DNA of 64,000 nt. Source: Nocardioides insulae DSM 17944. Its GTDB lineage: Bacteria > Actinomycetota > Actinomycetes > Propionibacteriales > Nocardioidaceae. The position numbers and the translations under genes were made by a program. Positions within the stretch are counted from its first letter, which is position 1. Every line of letters begins with the position of its first letter. The notes under the pieces were generated by a model that saw only the letters and a list, made by a program, of their open reading frames with translations, made no database searches and was not told where the DNA came from. Of the stretch, positions 62,355-64,000 are shown in pieces. The stretch spans positions 68,909-132,908 of the forward strand of contig NZ_AUGU01000015.1 in the NCBI RefSeq assembly GCF_000422825.1, read 5' to 3'.

Positions 62355-62403
62355 CGCTCTCAGTCGTACCCGCTCTCAGTCGTTCCTGCTCTCAGTCGTT
62401 CCC
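62348..62403. repeat. 16-bp tandem repeat at the MscS stop codon
   Basis: TCGTACCCGCTCTCAG at 62348-62363 and 62364-62379, a variant TCGTTCCTGCTCTCAG at 62380-62395 and a partial unit after. The third unit contains the stop codon of the MscS-like gene (62392-62394). Because 16 is not a multiple of three, copy-number change would shift the protein's C terminus. Confidence 0.75.
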
Positions 62404-63486
62404 ATCGGGGGAGTCGCCGTCGTGGAGCGGCGCCCGGCCGCGGTCGATCCCGCCGCTGCCGTGCCGCGTGGCCTGGCCGGCCATCGCCCGGTCGGACTCG
62501 GAGGGCAGGCCGTACTTGGTGTCCGGCTCCTCGCGATGCCACACCACCCGCTGGGGGAGCGGGATCTCGATCCCCTCGTAGTCGAAGCGGGTCTTGATCC
62601 GCTGGCGCAGCTCGCGGGCGATCTCCCACTGCTCGAGCGGGGCCGTCTTGACCAACAGGCGCACTGTCACGAAGTCGGGTCCGAGCACCTCGACGCCGGT
62701 CACCGTGGGCTCCTCGACGACGATGCCCCGGTACTCCTCGTCGCTCCACAGGTCGTGCGAGATCTCCTGGAGCAACTGCTTTACGCGGGCGAGATCCGAG
62801 TGGTAGCCGACGTTGATGTCGACCACGGCGCAGGACCAGTTCTGGCTCATGTTGCCCACCCGGCGGATCTCGCCGTTCGGGACGTACCAGACCGTGCCGT
62901 CCAGGGCTCGTAGCCGGGTCACGCGGAGCGTGACCGCCTCCACCGTTCCGATCGCCTCGCCGAGGTCGATGACGTCGCCCACGCCGTACTGGTCCTCGAA
63001 GACCATGAACATGCCCGACACGTAGTCCTTGACCAGCGACTGGGCACCGAAGCCGACGGCCAGACCCACGATTCCGGCACTGGCGATGATCGGCGCGATG
63101 TTGATCCCGATCGCGGACAGGATCATCGTCCCGAAGATCGCGGCGATGATGACGGTGATGACGCTCTTGAGGACGTTCCCCATCGTCTTGGCGCGTTGGA
63201 TCCGGCGGCCCTGATAGGCGGGGTCCTCCTCCGCACCGCGCAGCCGGCCGAATCCCTTCGCGCCCTTGTCGGAGGAGTTCCTGGGGGCGGTGGCCTGCTT
63301 GACCACCCGGTCGACGACCTTGAACAGGAGCCACCGGACCACGACCGCGGAGACGATCAGGATCAGCACGGTGAGCGGCTTGCCGAGCAGGATCTCCGCG
63401 AGTTGGCCGACGGTCTGGTTGCCGGTCCAGTCCTGCACCGTGCTGCAGATACTGTCCGGCGTACAGGGTTCGAGCTGCTCCAACAT
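62392..63486 (-). CDS. MscS-family mechanosensitive channel
   Basis: 364 aa small-conductance mechanosensitive channel. One helix (LTVLILIVSAVVVRWLLF) precedes the conserved core: NVLKSVITVIIAAIFGTMILSAIG, IIASAGIVGLAVGFGAQSLVKDYVSGMFMVFEDQYGVGDVIDLGEAIGTVEAVTLRVTRLRALDGTVWYVPNGEI, the TM3 and upper beta domain of MscS. A C-terminal alpha/beta domain (VDINVGYHSDLARVKQLLQEI) and a disordered basic/acidic tail follow. It releases solutes on hypo-osmotic shock. The ATG at 63486 has a GATACT box 7 nt upstream. The stop lies in a tandem repeat. Confidence 0.93.
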   Translation of the reverse strand: MLEQLEPCTPDSICSTVQDWTGNQTVGQLAEILLGKPLTVLILIVSAVVVRWLLFKVVDRVVKQATAPRNSSDKGAKGFGRLRGAEEDPAYQGRRIQRAKTMGNVLKSVITVIIAAIFGTMILSAIGINIAPIIASAGIVGLAVGFGAQSLVKDYVSGMFMVFEDQYGVGDVIDLGEAIGTVEAVTLRVTRLRALDGTVWYVPNGEIRRVGNMSQNWSCAVVDINVGYHSDLARVKQLLQEISHDLWSDEEYRGIVVEEPTVTGVEVLGPDFVTVRLLVKTAPLEQWEIARELRQRIKTRFDYEGIEIPLPQRVVWHREEPDTKYGLPSESDRAMAGQATRHGSGGIDRGRAPLHDGDSPDGND

Positions 63487-63598
63487 GGCGCCCAGTATCC
63501 CCACCGAGCAAGCCAGAGCCGAGTCCTCGACGGCCCGCGGTGGCCGGGAGGGGCGGCCGGCGGTGAGTTCTGCGAGGCGAACCGATATCCTGCCTCGC

Positions 63599-63943
63599 GT
63601 GAGCACGCCGCACTCCTTCCTCCGCCGCGCCGTCGTCGCCCTTGGATCGGGCCTCGTTCTGGTCGCGGCCCTCGCCGCCCCCGCCTCCGCCGATGTGCCG
63701 GAGGGCTGGAGCAACCCGGACGAGATGAGCTGGCTGGCGCTGCTCGGGATCGTGCTGGGCCTGCCCATCCTCATCGCTCTGGTGATCAGCGCGATCGTGA
63801 TGGTGCCCTCGCTGCTGCGCGGTGAGGGCTTCAGGGTCGACACCGAGTCGGTCACCTGGGTCGGTGGCCCCAGCAGCGGCACCGCGGAGTTGGCCGAGGG
63901 CGGCAAGCACGCCGACTCCGGCGGCGCGAGCGCGCGTTTCTGA
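63599..63943 (+). CDS. Small membrane protein with signal-like N terminus
   Basis: 114 aa, unrecognised. The N-terminal signal-like segment FLRRAVVALGSGLVLVAALAAPASA ends in an ASA-type cleavage site. A second hydrophobic helix WLALLGIVLGLPILIALVISAIVMV follows, then a hydrophilic tail of Gly/Ser/Glu. It is probably a small membrane-anchored exported protein. The GTG at 63599 is supported by TATCCT at 63586-63591, 7 nt upstream (leaderless); larger readings of the frame overlap the divergent channel gene. The last 57 bases of the window show nothing. Confidence 0.7.
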   Translation: MSTPHSFLRRAVVALGSGLVLVAALAAPASADVPEGWSNPDEMSWLALLGIVLGLPILIALVISAIVMVPSLLRGEGFRVDTESVTWVGGPSSGTAELAEGGKHADSGGASARF

Positions 63944-64000
63944 TTCCTGTGCCCATCGCCGATCGCCGTTCCGGTGCCCTGACCTCGCCGGAGCGTTTTC

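Overview
The window comes from a high-GC Gram-positive actinobacterium, most likely Nocardioidaceae (Nocardioides-like). The grounds are very high G+C with strong third-position G/C bias, frequent GTG starts, an F420-type LLM oxidoreductase, a pyruvate carboxylase, a GlbO-type truncated haemoglobin and an oligoribonuclease, plus many leaderless transcripts with a TANNNT box 6-7 nt before the start codon. It looks like ordinary chromosome: about 65 protein genes, five tRNA genes, no insertion sequences, no CRISPR array and no rRNA. The family assignment is inference from gene content only. Layout. 1-5.2 kb: the end of an HD-GYP/LuxR regulator and a run of small hydrolases (two alpha/beta hydrolases, one internally shortened, a C45-type acyltransferase/hydrolase, an esterase, a cupin, a gamma-glutamylcyclotransferase-like protein). 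5.3-13.5 kb: central metabolism, with dihydrolipoyl dehydrogenase, a secreted RTX-like repeat protein, a second flavoprotein disulfide-reductase-family enzyme lacking the active disulfide, and pyruvate carboxylase. 13.6-17.6 kb: an NAD-dependent epimerase divergent from its probable TetR repressor, and a YdbS/YdbT-like pair of PH-domain membrane proteins. 17.8-24.1 kb: a biotin-dependent carboxylase alpha subunit followed by four tightly packed genes for related membrane proteins of unknown function (TPM-like domain, one membrane segment, a cytosolic C-x5-H...C-x2-C domain in three of them). 24.3-26.9 kb: GtrA-like protein, Maf, tRNA-Leu, peroxiredoxin, DUF3618 protein and a lone GroES-like protein. 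26.9-29.9 kb holds the most interesting candidate: a 47-residue Arg/Ser-rich peptide gene, a strong intercistronic hairpin, an ABC exporter and a Ser/Thr-kinase-like protein in one operon. 30-34.6 kb: two tRNA-Lys genes, an ABC-F protein with a 12-codon leader ORF and candidate attenuator, a MarR-GNAT fusion with a palindromic operator, tRNA-His and orn. 34.8-42.4 kb: a complete class A beta-lactamase, a NarL-type two-component pair with a palindrome in front, SRPBCC and LLM proteins, and a MauE/DsbA-like/adenosine-deaminase operon. 42.4-48 kb: tRNA-Arg, then a choline-to-betaine operon (aldehyde dehydrogenase, GMC choline oxidase/dehydrogenase, BCCT transporter). 48-57 kb: aminopeptidase P, a PrsW protease coupled to two dynamin-like GTPases, a divergent SSB and EttA. 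57-64 kb: MarR, thiolase, double-hotdog thioesterase, an ECF sigma factor behind a candidate anti-sigma/sensor gene, GlbO, OsmC, an MscS channel and a small membrane protein. The main cross-cutting observations are leaderless expression of at least 16 genes and near-identical CTGAC-N4-GTCAG palindromes in front of both MarR-family genes. Gene names rest on recognition of families from the protein sequences; no database search was run.
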